This document shows, in pieces, positions 16,666-24,607 of a stretch of DNA of 64,000 nt. Position 1 is the stretch's first letter. Every line of letters begins with the position of its first letter. Source of the DNA: Burkholderia sp. WP9. Its GTDB lineage: Bacteria; Pseudomonadota; Gammaproteobacteria; Burkholderiales; Burkholderiaceae. Location: NCBI RefSeq assembly GCF_900104795.1, contig NZ_FNTG01000003.1, forward strand, positions 1-64,000. Direction: 5' to 3'. A model generated the notes under the pieces. It saw only the letters and a program-made list of their open reading frames with translations. It was not told the DNA's origin and made no database searches. The translations under genes and the position numbers were made by a program.

Positions 16666-16694
16666 AAAAAAAACCGACCGGGTTAGGGGTCGGC
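16666..16694 (-). terminator. Intrinsic terminator, minus strand
   Basis: Minus strand: CCGACC (16693-16688), 8-base loop, GGTCGG (16679-16674), then eight T (16673-16666). It sits upstream of the omega-RNA promoter and would insulate it from leftward transcription. I could not assign a gene upstream of it. Confidence 0.7.
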
Positions 16695-16958
16695 GAAGGA
16701 TTCTGGCCATTCCGAGGGCCATGCCAGAACCTGAGAGGGCCACATTATGCCGCAGACTGGCCGGCGAAGGCTATCCGCATCCAGTTCGCAGGGGATCACC
16801 ATGATCTGGCAACTAGCGGCGCACGCATGCCGGGAGCAAGCCCGTCCAGATCTCGTCCGCGATGCTACGCTGGTCCCATTCCCGCGTGGGAAGCACCGCA
16901 ATGGACAGTAGCTGGCCGGTCATGGGTGGCTCTACAACCCGGTGCCCGGGTAGCAGGG
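16695..16958. other. Unassigned sequence between terminator and promoter
   Basis: About 260 bp with open frames on both strands but none with a recognisable family or Shine-Dalgarno. It may be a decayed gene end whose terminator survives at 16666-16694. Confidence 0.35.
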
Positions 16959-16986
16959 TAAAGATTTGCGTATTGCATGTCGTTAA
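16959..16986 (+). promoter_or_regulatory. Possible sigma-28-like promoter of the cNMP/FliG-motAB operon
   Basis: TAAAGATT (16959-16966), 12-base spacer, GTCGTTAA (16979-16986). The -10 is identical to that proposed for the giant repeat gene. The spacer is one base longer than ideal. It lies 90 bp before the TTG start at 17076. Confidence 0.42.
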
Positions 16987-17075
16987 CCAATCAGATAAGC
17001 AGAGACCATCTGACATGCCTGTGCGTCAGCGTGGCGCCGGCTGAACAAGGCAATAAGCTCTTCGGGGAATGAATC

Positions 17076-18320
17076 TTGAATCAACAACGATCGTCATGGT
17101 CCCGCACCGCGGCCCCTGGCGAAGTCATCTACTCTGAAGGTTACGCAGGCGATGCCGCTATCTTCGTGATCGCAGACGGCAAAGTCGAAATCTCCACCTA
17201 TTGCGACGAAAAGAAGGTCGTCCTCGCCACCTTGGGCAAAGGCGAATTTTTCGGCGAAGCAGCCCTGCTGTCTTCCGAACCCCGAGCACACAGCGCGAAA
17301 GCACTGAGCTTCTGTCAGTTGACCGTTATCTCGGCCGACGTCGTGGAAGAGGAACTTGAGCGAGTGTCGCCGCTGCTGCGCCATATCGTGCGTACCATGA
17401 TCCGCCGGGCCAAAAAGAAGGACGACATCCTTGCCACTTACACGCACGCTGATTTTCTGCCGGGAGTCGTTTCATACGCACACGTTCTGGCGCTGATGGC
17501 GGGCAGCGAGAGCGCGGATCGGCCTGACGCACGTATACGCCGCGCGCCAGGCGAAGAGTTCTCGGTGCCTTTGCCCGAAGTCATCAGGAAGTGCCATGCC
17601 ATTGCCGGCCATTCCCGGCCGCATGTGATGGCGATGCTCAAGCGCATGGAGAAACTCAACCTGGTCACGCTCGAACCTGGCCGCTCCGACCGCTTGAGCA
17701 GCATGTCAACGCGATATTCAGCGCAAGACGGCGCGACCAGCCGGCAGCTCGTCACTTTCGATTCGATCCGGATCACAGATCGAGCCCAACAGGTGGCAGA
17801 CCAGGAACTGGACATCTCCATTAGCAGCGAACTCGAGCTGATCGAACTGCCTGACCTGGAAGCGCTGATCGGCGTCGATAAGAAGCTGATTCTGAACAAG
17901 CTGTCCCACGCGGAAATCGCGGAAGACATTTTTGCATTCCGCAAGACTAAAGTCCTGAATTACGTCGAGCAAAAAGGCATTGCGTATTTTTCACGACGCA
18001 ATTCACGTGACGCTAGCGATCTGAAATCGCTTGACGATCTGGAGTTCGTCGACCAGCGGACCCTGTTCGAAGCTGTGAATGCTTTCGACACCTATGACCT
18101 CGCCAAACTGCTCTCCGCGGTGACCGGCCAGCCTGTTGGTGAGCGCCTGCTGTCGGTGATGACCGAGGCGAGAAAGAAAGAGGTGTCGTGGGTCATGCGG
18201 CGGGACATCAGGATCGATCCGCTCGAGATTGCCGGGATCGAGGAGCGATTGCTCGATACGGTGCGGGCCATCAAAGCTCCTGCGGGCAACACAGCATCAT
18301 TTTCGAGTCTGGGTGCCTGA
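17076..18320 (+). CDS. cNMP-binding / winged-HTH / FliG-like protein
   Basis: A 414-residue cytoplasmic protein of three parts. Residues 10-115 are a cyclic-nucleotide-binding beta-roll (APGEVIYSEG, GEFFGEAALLSSEPRAHSAKA; the FGEAAL-R motif is the phosphate-binding cassette). Residues 150-210 look like a Crp-type winged helix (PLPEVIRKCHAIAGHSRPHV, MEKLNLVTLEPG). Residues 320-400 resemble the FliG C-terminal torque domain (LEFVDQRTLFEAVNAFDTYDLAKLL, ERLLSVMTEARKKE, IDPLEIAGIEERLLDTVRAI). It starts at TTG 17076 behind a G-rich site and precedes motA by 69 bp. It could be a transcription factor that borrowed a FliG fold, or a rotor-associated c-di-GMP/cAMP-responsive clutch. Its place before motAB favours a motor role; neither is proven. 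Confidence 0.78.
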   Translation: MNQQRSSWSRTAAPGEVIYSEGYAGDAAIFVIADGKVEISTYCDEKKVVLATLGKGEFFGEAALLSSEPRAHSAKALSFCQLTVISADVVEEELERVSPLLRHIVRTMIRRAKKKDDILATYTHADFLPGVVSYAHVLALMAGSESADRPDARIRRAPGEEFSVPLPEVIRKCHAIAGHSRPHVMAMLKRMEKLNLVTLEPGRSDRLSSMSTRYSAQDGATSRQLVTFDSIRITDRAQQVADQELDISISSELELIELPDLEALIGVDKKLILNKLSHAEIAEDIFAFRKTKVLNYVEQKGIAYFSRRNSRDASDLKSLDDLEFVDQRTLFEAVNAFDTYDLAKLLSAVTGQPVGERLLSVMTEARKKEVSWVMRRDIRIDPLEIAGIEERLLDTVRAIKAPAGNTASFSSLGA

Positions 18321-18389
18321 TACCCGGTTCGCGGACACCCGCTTATTCCGGTTTGGGCTGGCGGTACGCGCGGCCGTTGGAGAGGATAT

Positions 18390-19154
18390 ATGGATCTTTT
18401 GACCCTGTTCGGCGCATTGTTCGGTGGGACGGCCGTCGTCGCCGGATTTCTGCTCGAGGGTGGGCAATTCAGTACCCTCTTTCAGATGGAGGCGTTCGTC
18501 GTCGTGTTTGGGGGCACCCTCGGCGCGGTGATGATTCAGAACACCTGGGCGAGGTTCTATGACGGCGTCAAGCAACTGCGGCTCGCCTTTGTGAAAGCGC
18601 GCCAGGTCGACCGCGAAAGTCTGGCGGTTCTGCTCGAATGGGGCGATCAGGCGAAGCTGAACGGCATGCTGGCATTCGAGTCGATGGAAGTCGGCGGCAT
18701 CAACCCGTTTGCCAGAAGAGGGCTGGAATTGCTGGCCAACGGCGTATCTACCCCGGTGCTGGAAGACGCCTTGCAAAGAGAGCTGGATGCCTACGAGCGC
18801 AATCACATGGCGGGCGCGCGAATCTGGCAGCAGGCGGGCGGGTATGCGCCGACCTTCGGCATCCTCGGTGCCGTACTCGGCCTGATTCAGGTCACCGGTC
18901 ATCTGCTCGACCCCGCGCAACTCGGCGCCGGCATCGCGGTTGCGTTCGTCGCCACGCTTTACGGCCTCGCTTTGGCGAACCTGGTCTTTCTGCCGTTGTA
19001 CGGGAAGATCAGGGCGCAAGTGGATAGCGAATTGCGGTTCCGGCGTTTATATCTCGACGGCCTGCTGGCGATATCGCGTAAGGAATCGCCCCATACGATC
19101 GAAACCCGGCTGGCGGGCGACGTGCGCGAAAGATCGGCTGAGTTGCTGGGATAG
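18390..19154 (+). CDS. motA: Flagellar stator protein MotA
   Basis: A 254-residue MotA/PomA-family protein, one half of the ion-conducting stator. Four membrane segments are visible (about 4-20, 32-50, 148-170 and 180-203). The cytoplasmic loop between the second and third includes AFESMEVGGINPFARRGLELLANG. The TFGILGAVLGLIQ and ALYGLALANLVFLPL segments are the conserved pore helices. Start ATG 18390 follows GAGAGGATAT. It forms an operon with the upstream cNMP/FliG protein and with motB 58 bp downstream. It resembles the MotC type more than E. coli MotA. Confidence 0.92.
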   Translation: MDLLTLFGALFGGTAVVAGFLLEGGQFSTLFQMEAFVVVFGGTLGAVMIQNTWARFYDGVKQLRLAFVKARQVDRESLAVLLEWGDQAKLNGMLAFESMEVGGINPFARRGLELLANGVSTPVLEDALQRELDAYERNHMAGARIWQQAGGYAPTFGILGAVLGLIQVTGHLLDPAQLGAGIAVAFVATLYGLALANLVFLPLYGKIRAQVDSELRFRRLYLDGLLAISRKESPHTIETRLAGDVRERSAELLG

Positions 19155-19212
19155 GCTGCGTCAGGCTCGCGCTGGCATACCATTCAATCGCTTCCAAAGC
19201 AGACTTTAGTCG

Positions 19213-19924
19213 ATGAACACCTCCTCTTCCAGCAGGCGCGGCGCCTCGGACGGGACTGCCTACGAAGACGACGTCGAGGCGCAGTCCGGGCGATGGCTGA
19301 TCTCCTACTCGGACCTCATCACCACGCTGATGGTGCTGTTCCTCACGCTATACGCGTTGCAACTTGCCCGCTACAAAGAGCTGGAAATGAAAACTTTCCA
19401 GCAACGCATTGCCAGGGAAAGAACGAAGGACGCCTTCGCCCAGGCCTGATGCGGCAAGGCAGCAGCTACTCGCTCTTCTGGAACCGCTTCGCGACACCGG
19501 TCAGATTACACTTGCGAGCGCCAGCCACGGCATCGAGATCGCAATCAACGCGAAGGTTCTGTTTTACTCCGGCGACGCACGCTTGCTGCCGGAAGCTGTT
19601 GGGGTGTTGAATCAGGTTGCGGTGGTGCTGCGCGATCATTCCGCAAACAACATTCTCGTAGAGGGACACACTGACAGTTCGCCGATATCGACGGCGAAAT
19701 ACGAATCCAACTGGGAGCTGTCGTCGGCACGGGCGGGATCTGTAGTTCGATTCTTCGCCGACAAAGGAATCGAAGCCCGCAGGATGGCCGCAATTGGCCG
19801 GGCTGATAATTTCCCCTTGATTCTCGGAGATACTGCGTCCGCGCGTGCTGCGAATCGCCGCGTGACCATCCTCGTGGAGGATCAAGCCATGGAGGGCAGC
19901 AGCGCGTCGTATGGACCCGGGTGA
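19213..19924 (+). pseudogene. motB: MotB-type stator protein, frameshifted
   Basis: MotB pairs with MotA and anchors the stator to peptidoglycan. The frame from 19213 encodes the N-terminal tail and the single membrane helix (SYSDLITTLMVLFLTLYALQ, with the ion-binding Asp) and stops at 19447. The +1 frame carries straight on with DAARQQLLALLEPLRDTGQ and an OmpA-type domain (VEGHTDSSPIST, NWELSSARAGSVVRFF, SARAANRRVTILVE) to 19922. One extra T at the GCCTGATG junction explains it. It may be a true loss of function, an assembly error or a programmed shift; no slippery heptamer is evident. Confidence 0.85.
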
Positions 19925-20377
19925 ACGGATGCGTGACCCGATCAGATGCCTCAGTGATCGGACCGTGCCGCGTCAGATAGCCAGGCGCCGCCGCGAGCAC
20001 GTGCCAGATTTTCAGTCGAAGCCACCCACACGCTGCAGGCAGCGCCCTGGACCTACCGCAGCCCGCCGTGCCAATGCTGGACCGCAAAGTCTCCAGAAAT
20101 GCCGATCCGCCGCAGAATGTAATTGCTGGGTTGCAAAAACAATCATGACCGTTTCGGCGGGCTTTTTTCGTCCCTTCAACGGGTAGTCTGAAAGGACCAT
20201 GGTGGAGACATTTCCCCTCTGAGCGGCGCAACGCCGTCCCACATTTTTCCTTACGATCGTCGGCTTGGGGACATGCTAGTGACGCGGCATTATCATGATC
20301 CGGCTATACGCTGTGCGAACAGTCAAAGAGCCATGCGTCCGTAGATCGCTAAGCCGGTCCTTTATTACAGATGGCGG
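19925..20377. other. No gene; possible long-stem terminator
   Basis: No convincing gene. GCCCGCCG at 20061-20068 can pair with CGGCGGGC at 20155-20162, which is followed by six T, so this may be the terminator of the motor operon with an unusually long loop, or the second arm may belong to a decayed hairpin. Confidence 0.3.
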
Positions 20378-20690
20378 GTAAGCGCCAAACAGAGGACACC
20401 TGGCTTCGTCGGCTTCTAAGGGCGACGATTGCGTCCGCAACCTACATTGCGGACGCAAACCATGAGCGACGATGAGATTGACTTTCTGCCACTTCGGGTC
20501 ATTCGGGAATGCTCCAACGGCAAGCGCAGGTATGACCCTGAGGGTAAGCGCCGACTGATCGAGGCGTGCTTGCGGCCAGGTTTCCTCTTTCAGCGACCGC
20601 TCGGGATCGGGGAATTTGAGCGGAGATACCGACGATTGCGGAGCGACACCGACGCGCAAGCCGCGCCACAGAAAGTCTGTCGCTAACTAT
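20378..20690 (+). mobile_element. IS66-family remnant (left end and broken orfA)
   Basis: The left terminal GTAAGCGCC at 20378 is followed by a hairpin TTGCGTCCGCAA/TTGCGGACGCAA (20429-20458), then ATG 20462 with DEIDFLPLRVIRE, an IS66 TnpA start. After about 40 codons the sequence leaves the family (small indel near 20580) and stops at 20686. The spacing from end to ATG (84 bp) matches the intact copy at 59187 (86 bp). Confidence 0.75.
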
Positions 20691-20834
20691 GGCCGCAGCC
20701 ATGCCAGTGGCGGCCGTAGGGATACACGGTCTGTCAAGCGCGCGGCATATTGAAGGTACCTGTCCCGCCAGGACGATGCGGACAGGCTCCCCCCAGGATT
20801 GCTTCGTTAGTCATGAGGAGAACACGCACGAACG

Positions 20835-21011
20835 TCATAGTGAGTTGGAGTCAAACGCCATCAGAAGCTTCACGACCTCCGCGTTCAATTCACTGGACTT
20901 TTCCGTGATCGGGCCGAAACCCTTCGCCTTGCGAATCGCTTCCTGCGTCGTAATCACGGCCCCGAGCTCAAGGAGAAGTGCGTCGGAAATGGGTGGCGGA
21001 TCGATGTTCAT
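20835..21011 (-). CDS. Small hypothetical protein, 58 residues
   Basis: Starts MNIDPPPISDALLLELGAVI and ends VKLLMAFDSNSL. The acidic/amphipathic pattern (TTQEAIRKAKGFG, EKSSELNAEVVKLL) looks like a real small helical protein rather than noise. No domain recognised. It is divergent from the AT-hook gene to the right. Its Shine-Dalgarno is weak. Confidence 0.5.
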   Translation of the reverse strand: MNIDPPPISDALLLELGAVITTQEAIRKAKGFGPITEKSSELNAEVVKLLMAFDSNSL

Positions 21012-21161
21012 GTCACTTTAACGACACCAGCAACCCAAACTTTAGATGCGTGGACCGAACGCTGAACGGCCGACCTGAGTCATGTTTCGGACCGGGCTTA
21101 GCCCGTCGGATGTGACATAAAACCTGGTGAGCGGACGTCCTGCTTGACGCTCTCCACATTA

Positions 21162-21203
21162 ACGTTATTAGTAACAATATCAAATTTCCGTTACTAATAA
21201 CGT
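21162..21203. promoter_or_regulatory. Paired palindromic operator
   Basis: ACGTTATTAGTAAC (21162-21175) and GTTACTAATAACGT (21190-21203) are exact reverse complements separated by 14 bp. Each arm contains GTTA-N4-TAAC, itself a near palindrome, so there are two dimer sites. It is AT-rich in a GC-rich setting and lies 35 bp before the AT-hook gene, so autoregulation is likely. Confidence 0.7.
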
Positions 21204-21237
21204 AAAATAGAGATGGTCAACTACATCAGGACAGATC

Positions 21238-21513
21238 ATGCGCGCACCGGCAAGCGACAAGGTAACCGGCACCATGGAAAAACGGGGTCGTGGCCGGCCA
21301 CGAAAACCGGATGCGCTGTCGAACGCTGAACGTCAGGCCGCGTGGCGGGCACGGCACGGCGCCCGCACAAAATCCGTTACCGTAACGAAAAACGTCCCCA
21401 CTCTTACCGAAACCCACGACGTGCTGGTGCAGGAATGCGAGCAGCTGCGTGGCGAACTGGCGCGGGCGCGGCGCGAGCTTGAGGTGATGTCGCGGGGGAC
21501 GCCGTCCACCTAG
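21238..21513 (+). CDS. Small AT-hook-like DNA-binding protein
   Basis: A 91-residue basic protein. Residues 15-25 contain KRGRGRPRKP, an AT-hook core (GRP flanked by basics), which inserts in AT-rich minor groove. This is followed by LSNAERQAAWRARHGAR, found in many plasmid-borne small regulators, and a C-terminal coiled segment (HDVLVQECEQLRGELARARRELEVM). ATG 21238 follows AGGACAG; an internal Met at 21274 would give a shorter form. The paired operator just upstream is the obvious candidate binding site. Confidence 0.65.
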   Translation: MRAPASDKVTGTMEKRGRGRPRKPDALSNAERQAAWRARHGARTKSVTVTKNVPTLTETHDVLVQECEQLRGELARARRELEVMSRGTPST

Positions 21514-21574
21514 GCTCCTGCAAACGTGGCGGCGGTTCTCTGAATGCGGACCTTTCTATAGGCGGCTAAGGAAA

Positions 21575-21859
21575 ATGACAATAAAAGAACGAATAATCGA
21601 TGATGTCGCGGGGATGAGTGATCACTCGATGGGCGAAGACTCAACAGGTTCCGCAAATAAGAGCAACGAATTAACTGAAGCCGGGAGCAACATCCACTCT
21701 CTGGTGCATCCGGCGGCAGGTAGCCCACAAAGAGACCTTGGAATATTACTTATGGTTCAGGACAGGTGCGTTATGTACGACGGCCGGCTCATCTACGAAG
21801 CGACGTCGTGTGACGAAGCCATCCTTTACAGGGATCGACTGTACAATCTGTACTATTAG
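21575..21859 (+). CDS. Hypothetical protein, 94 residues
   Basis: The N-terminal half is polar and probably flexible. The C-terminal half (GILLMVQDRCVMYDGRLIYEATS, then DEAILYRDRLYNLYY) has a compact alternating hydrophobic pattern like a small domain. It begins with ATG behind AAGGAAA. No family recognised and no operon partner. Confidence 0.5.
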   Translation: MTIKERIIDDVAGMSDHSMGEDSTGSANKSNELTEAGSNIHSLVHPAAGSPQRDLGILLMVQDRCVMYDGRLIYEATSCDEAILYRDRLYNLYY

Positions 21860-22098
21860 GAGCCGCCAGCGGCCTGGTTCACATACAGCCCAGTCGCTCC
21901 GGCGAACACCCGCAGGCAGATCTGAAGGACTTCAAATGAAGGGCGCTGTAGGCTGATGCAGTTGCCGGGCATATGGCGCAGAAACTTATGTTGCGTGCGA
22001 GTGCGACGGTCCCGATAGTGGCCTCAATCTTGTGACTTGACACAACATAAGTAACTCAGTTTCGTGGTCGAACATCCGCGCAACCATGGAGGTTCGCC

Positions 22099-22410
22099 AT
22101 GTTCGATCAGCTATTGGCCCGGCCGGCTCTGTTGTCGGCAGAACGGGCTGGCGCAAACGTTTTGCGTATCGTTATTCATCTGTGCATGGCTCGATTGAGG
22201 GGATTGATGATCGCGGGTTCCATGCCTGCGTTGATTGGCCCCCGTCGAGTCCAGGATGCCAGGGCCGGGCGTCACTGGTTGTCACGCGAAGTCGCGAATG
22301 TTCTGTCCATCCCCCTTGTTACACCTCGCGCCGTCGCCTGGGCCCCTGCTGCCTGTCAGTCGGGTTTGCGCTCGGAACCCGACAAGGCGAAATCGTTGAC
22401 TCCGTTTTGA
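22099..22410 (+). CDS. Doubtful 103-residue ORF
   Basis: ATG 22099 follows GGAGG at good spacing, and the first 60 residues include a hydrophobic stretch. The remainder looks like random GC-rich translation. No family recognised. The rest of 21860-22830 holds no supported gene; the tad promoter should lie in 22440-22830. Confidence 0.25.
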   Translation: MFDQLLARPALLSAERAGANVLRIVIHLCMARLRGLMIAGSMPALIGPRRVQDARAGRHWLSREVANVLSIPLVTPRAVAWAPAACQSGLRSEPDKAKSLTPF

Positions 22411-22830
22411 AGCGCAGAAATCCGAAATGATCTGCCGGCCGCCGAAGGCAGCGCAACTTCATGGTCCTGATTTCGCACCAGGATAAACACTTATCCGTTC
22501 CGAATTTCCGAACTGACTTGCCGCGGGTTATTCACTGGGATATTCCAGGCAGGATGGACTTCGCAAACGTTAAACCATCAGATTTACACTCCTGAACGAT
22601 TTGCAAAGTTACCCGAAATATCGTCGGCCCAAGAAATTCTCGTTAAAAATCGCTAAAGTTTCTTTCTGCATTGCCGTTAGAACCTGTGCTGGCCGTCCCG
22701 GCTCGAATTGCGAAACAGTGGTTTTTCGCCGATTCACTTTATCTGGACGAGAAGGGCGTGGGATGCGGCTGGCAACGCCCGGTTCCTGGTCTTCCCGGGC
22801 GAATCCTTCCATCTGTTTTCGGGGAATTAA

Positions 22831-23010
22831 ATGAGCAAACTTCTTAAAGCATTTGTTCGTGACGAGCGTGGCGTCAGCGCCATCGAATACGCCATTCTGG
22901 CAGGCATCATTGTGGTGGCGCTGACGGCGGTTGGCACGGCGTTCAACACCGGCGTCCAAGGCTTGTTTACCACGTTGCTCTCCAATATCAAAACGGCGAG
23001 CAATCCCTAA
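22831..23010 (+). CDS. flp: Flp-type pilin (Tad pilus major subunit)
   Basis: A 59-residue type IVb prepilin, the fibre subunit of the Tad/Flp pilus. The leader MSKLLKAFVRDERG is cut after Gly before VSAIEYAILAGIIVV; Glu at mature position 5 and the following Tyr are the Flp hallmark. The remainder of the helix (VALTAVGTAFNTGVQGLFTTLLS) is typical. It is the first gene of the tad locus and is followed by a strong hairpin that could raise its expression over downstream genes. Confidence 0.94.
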   Translation: MSKLLKAFVRDERGVSAIEYAILAGIIVVALTAVGTAFNTGVQGLFTTLLSNIKTASNP

Positions 23011-23020
23011 CGGGCGAAGC

Positions 23021-23053
23021 CGGAGGTCCGGGCGTTGCTGGTTCGGACCTCCG
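23021..23053 (+). terminator. Hairpin after flp
   Basis: CGGAGGTCCG (23021-23030) pairs with CGGACCTCCG (23044-23053) with a 13-base loop. There is no T-run, so it probably stabilises flp mRNA or attenuates read-through, a common way to over-express the pilin. Confidence 0.6.
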
Positions 23054-23085
23054 CTGGTCTTCCCTCATTTCATGCCACCAACACT

Positions 23086-23595
23086 GTGCACCTATTGTCT
23101 CTCGCCATCCGTCTGGTCGTGCTGAGCGCGCTGCTCTGGCTCGCGGTCATCGACGTTCATTCGCGGCGCTTGCCGACCAGGGTCGTGCTGGCGGTCGGCG
23201 CGCTGTTTTTCGCGGACGCGGCAACCCTTCGGCTGACCCTCGATCAGGTGATGGTCCATCTAGGGTTGGCACTAGGCGTCTTCCTCGTCTGTGCTGCGCT
23301 CTTCGCCGCAAAGATGCTTGGCGGAGGCGACGCGAAGCTTGCCGCAGTCATTTTCCTGTGGGTCGGCCTGCGTCTCGCGCTCCCGGCCTTGACGCTGATT
23401 TCAATGATCGGGACGGTTGTGTCCCTGATCAGTCTTGCCACGCGAAACATGAAACCGGAGCAGCGTTCGTGGCCGTTGCGGGCACTGGCAATGTTTTCGG
23501 GAGCGCGCGGTGTTCCGTACGGCGTAGCGCTTGCCTTTGGCGGCGGCCTGGTGATTGTGCTGCCTGCCGTGCTGCCCCTGATTCTGAAGCGATAG
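23086..23595 (+). CDS. tadV: Tad prepilin peptidase (TadV/CpaA)
   Basis: An inner-membrane aspartyl protease of the A24 family that cleaves Flp and pseudopilin leaders. The two catalytic Asp are visible: AVIDVHSRRLP and the GGGDAKLAA (GxGD) motif. About six hydrophobic segments fill the rest, and there is no methyltransferase domain, as usual for Tad peptidases. I chose GTG 23086, past the post-flp hairpin; a TTG at 23035 with a GGAGG site inside the hairpin would add 17 residues. Confidence 0.85.
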   Translation: MHLLSLAIRLVVLSALLWLAVIDVHSRRLPTRVVLAVGALFFADAATLRLTLDQVMVHLGLALGVFLVCAALFAAKMLGGGDAKLAAVIFLWVGLRLALPALTLISMIGTVVSLISLATRNMKPEQRSWPLRALAMFSGARGVPYGVALAFGGGLVIVLPAVLPLILKR

Positions 23596-23607
23596 GACGG
23601 CGTCTCC

Positions 23608-24555
23608 ATGTCAAACATCATTAAATTCGCCGTGCTTATCGTCGGTGCGCTCATGATCGCGCTGATCGTTCGCGTGGTCGTCGCGAGCGGTTCGCATCGG
23701 TCGAAGCCCATCGTCGATACGCAGAAGGTGCTGGTCAGCGCGGCCGACCTGCCGCAGGGTCTTCTGCTGCGCGACGAGGATCTCGGCTGGAAGCCAGTGC
23801 CGGTCGCGGAAGTGCCGCCGGGCGCTATCGTGTCCGGTGCGCCGGACGCCCTGGAACTGAAGGGTGCGTTGCTGCGCCATGCGGCAGCAAGCGGCACCGT
23901 TCTGGTGGCCGAAGACGTGATCCTGCCGGGCGCCCCCGGTTTTCTCGCGGCGACGCTCAAACCTGAAATGCGCGCCGTGTCGGTGGCCGTCGACGACGTG
24001 TCCGGTAACGCTGGTCTGATCCAGCCGGGCGACTACGTCGATCTGCTGCTGACGCAGCAGATGGATCGCCGCACCGATTTACCTGACCTTGCGGTGTCGA
24101 GCGAAACCGTCGTCGAGCACGTCCGGGTACTGGCGGTCGGGTCGGAAATCAAGCGGCCGAAGAACAGCGACACGCCGGAGGTAGTCGGCAACCGTGCCCG
24201 CACCGTCACGCTGGAAGTCACGCCACGGATGGGGGAGGTCGTGTCCGTCGCGGCGCGGCTCGGCAGTCTGTCGCTCGCGTTGCGCAGTTTCGCGACGGCT
24301 TCGCGCGACCCCGCGGTTCCGATGGCTGCTTCCGCGGCGCAGCCTGCGCCGGTTTGGGCCGGCGACATCTCGCGCGCCGTGCGCGATCTGCCGCGCTCGC
24401 GCGCGGTCCAGGTCGCCGCCGCAGCGCCCGCACCCGTCGCGCCGCGGCCGGTCACGATCTACAGAGGCTCCGAGAAATCCGACGCGACGACGAGCGCGGC
24501 CGCGGGAGGCGACAGCGCGTCACCGCCGCTGCCTTCCATGCCCGCGTCGCGCTGA
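23608..24555 (+). CDS. cpaB: Tad pilus assembly protein CpaB/RcpC
   Basis: A 315-residue periplasmic protein with one N-terminal membrane anchor (IIKFAVLIVGALMIALIVRVV), an SAF/antifreeze-like domain (VLVSAADLPQGLLLRDEDL) and the RcpC core (AVSVAVDDVSGNAGLIQPGDYVDLLLT). It supports secretin assembly or stability. The C-terminal 80 residues are Ala/Pro-rich and low complexity. It lies 12 bp after the peptidase and before the secretin, the usual order. Confidence 0.9.
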   Translation: MSNIIKFAVLIVGALMIALIVRVVVASGSHRSKPIVDTQKVLVSAADLPQGLLLRDEDLGWKPVPVAEVPPGAIVSGAPDALELKGALLRHAAASGTVLVAEDVILPGAPGFLAATLKPEMRAVSVAVDDVSGNAGLIQPGDYVDLLLTQQMDRRTDLPDLAVSSETVVEHVRVLAVGSEIKRPKNSDTPEVVGNRARTVTLEVTPRMGEVVSVAARLGSLSLALRSFATASRDPAVPMAASAAQPAPVWAGDISRAVRDLPRSRAVQVAAAAPAPVAPRPVTIYRGSEKSDATTSAAAGGDSASPPLPSMPASR

Positions 24556-24607
24556 TGCCGTTCAAACCGCTGGACCAGATCCATTCGCCAGGATAGAGAG
24601 ACGTCAG

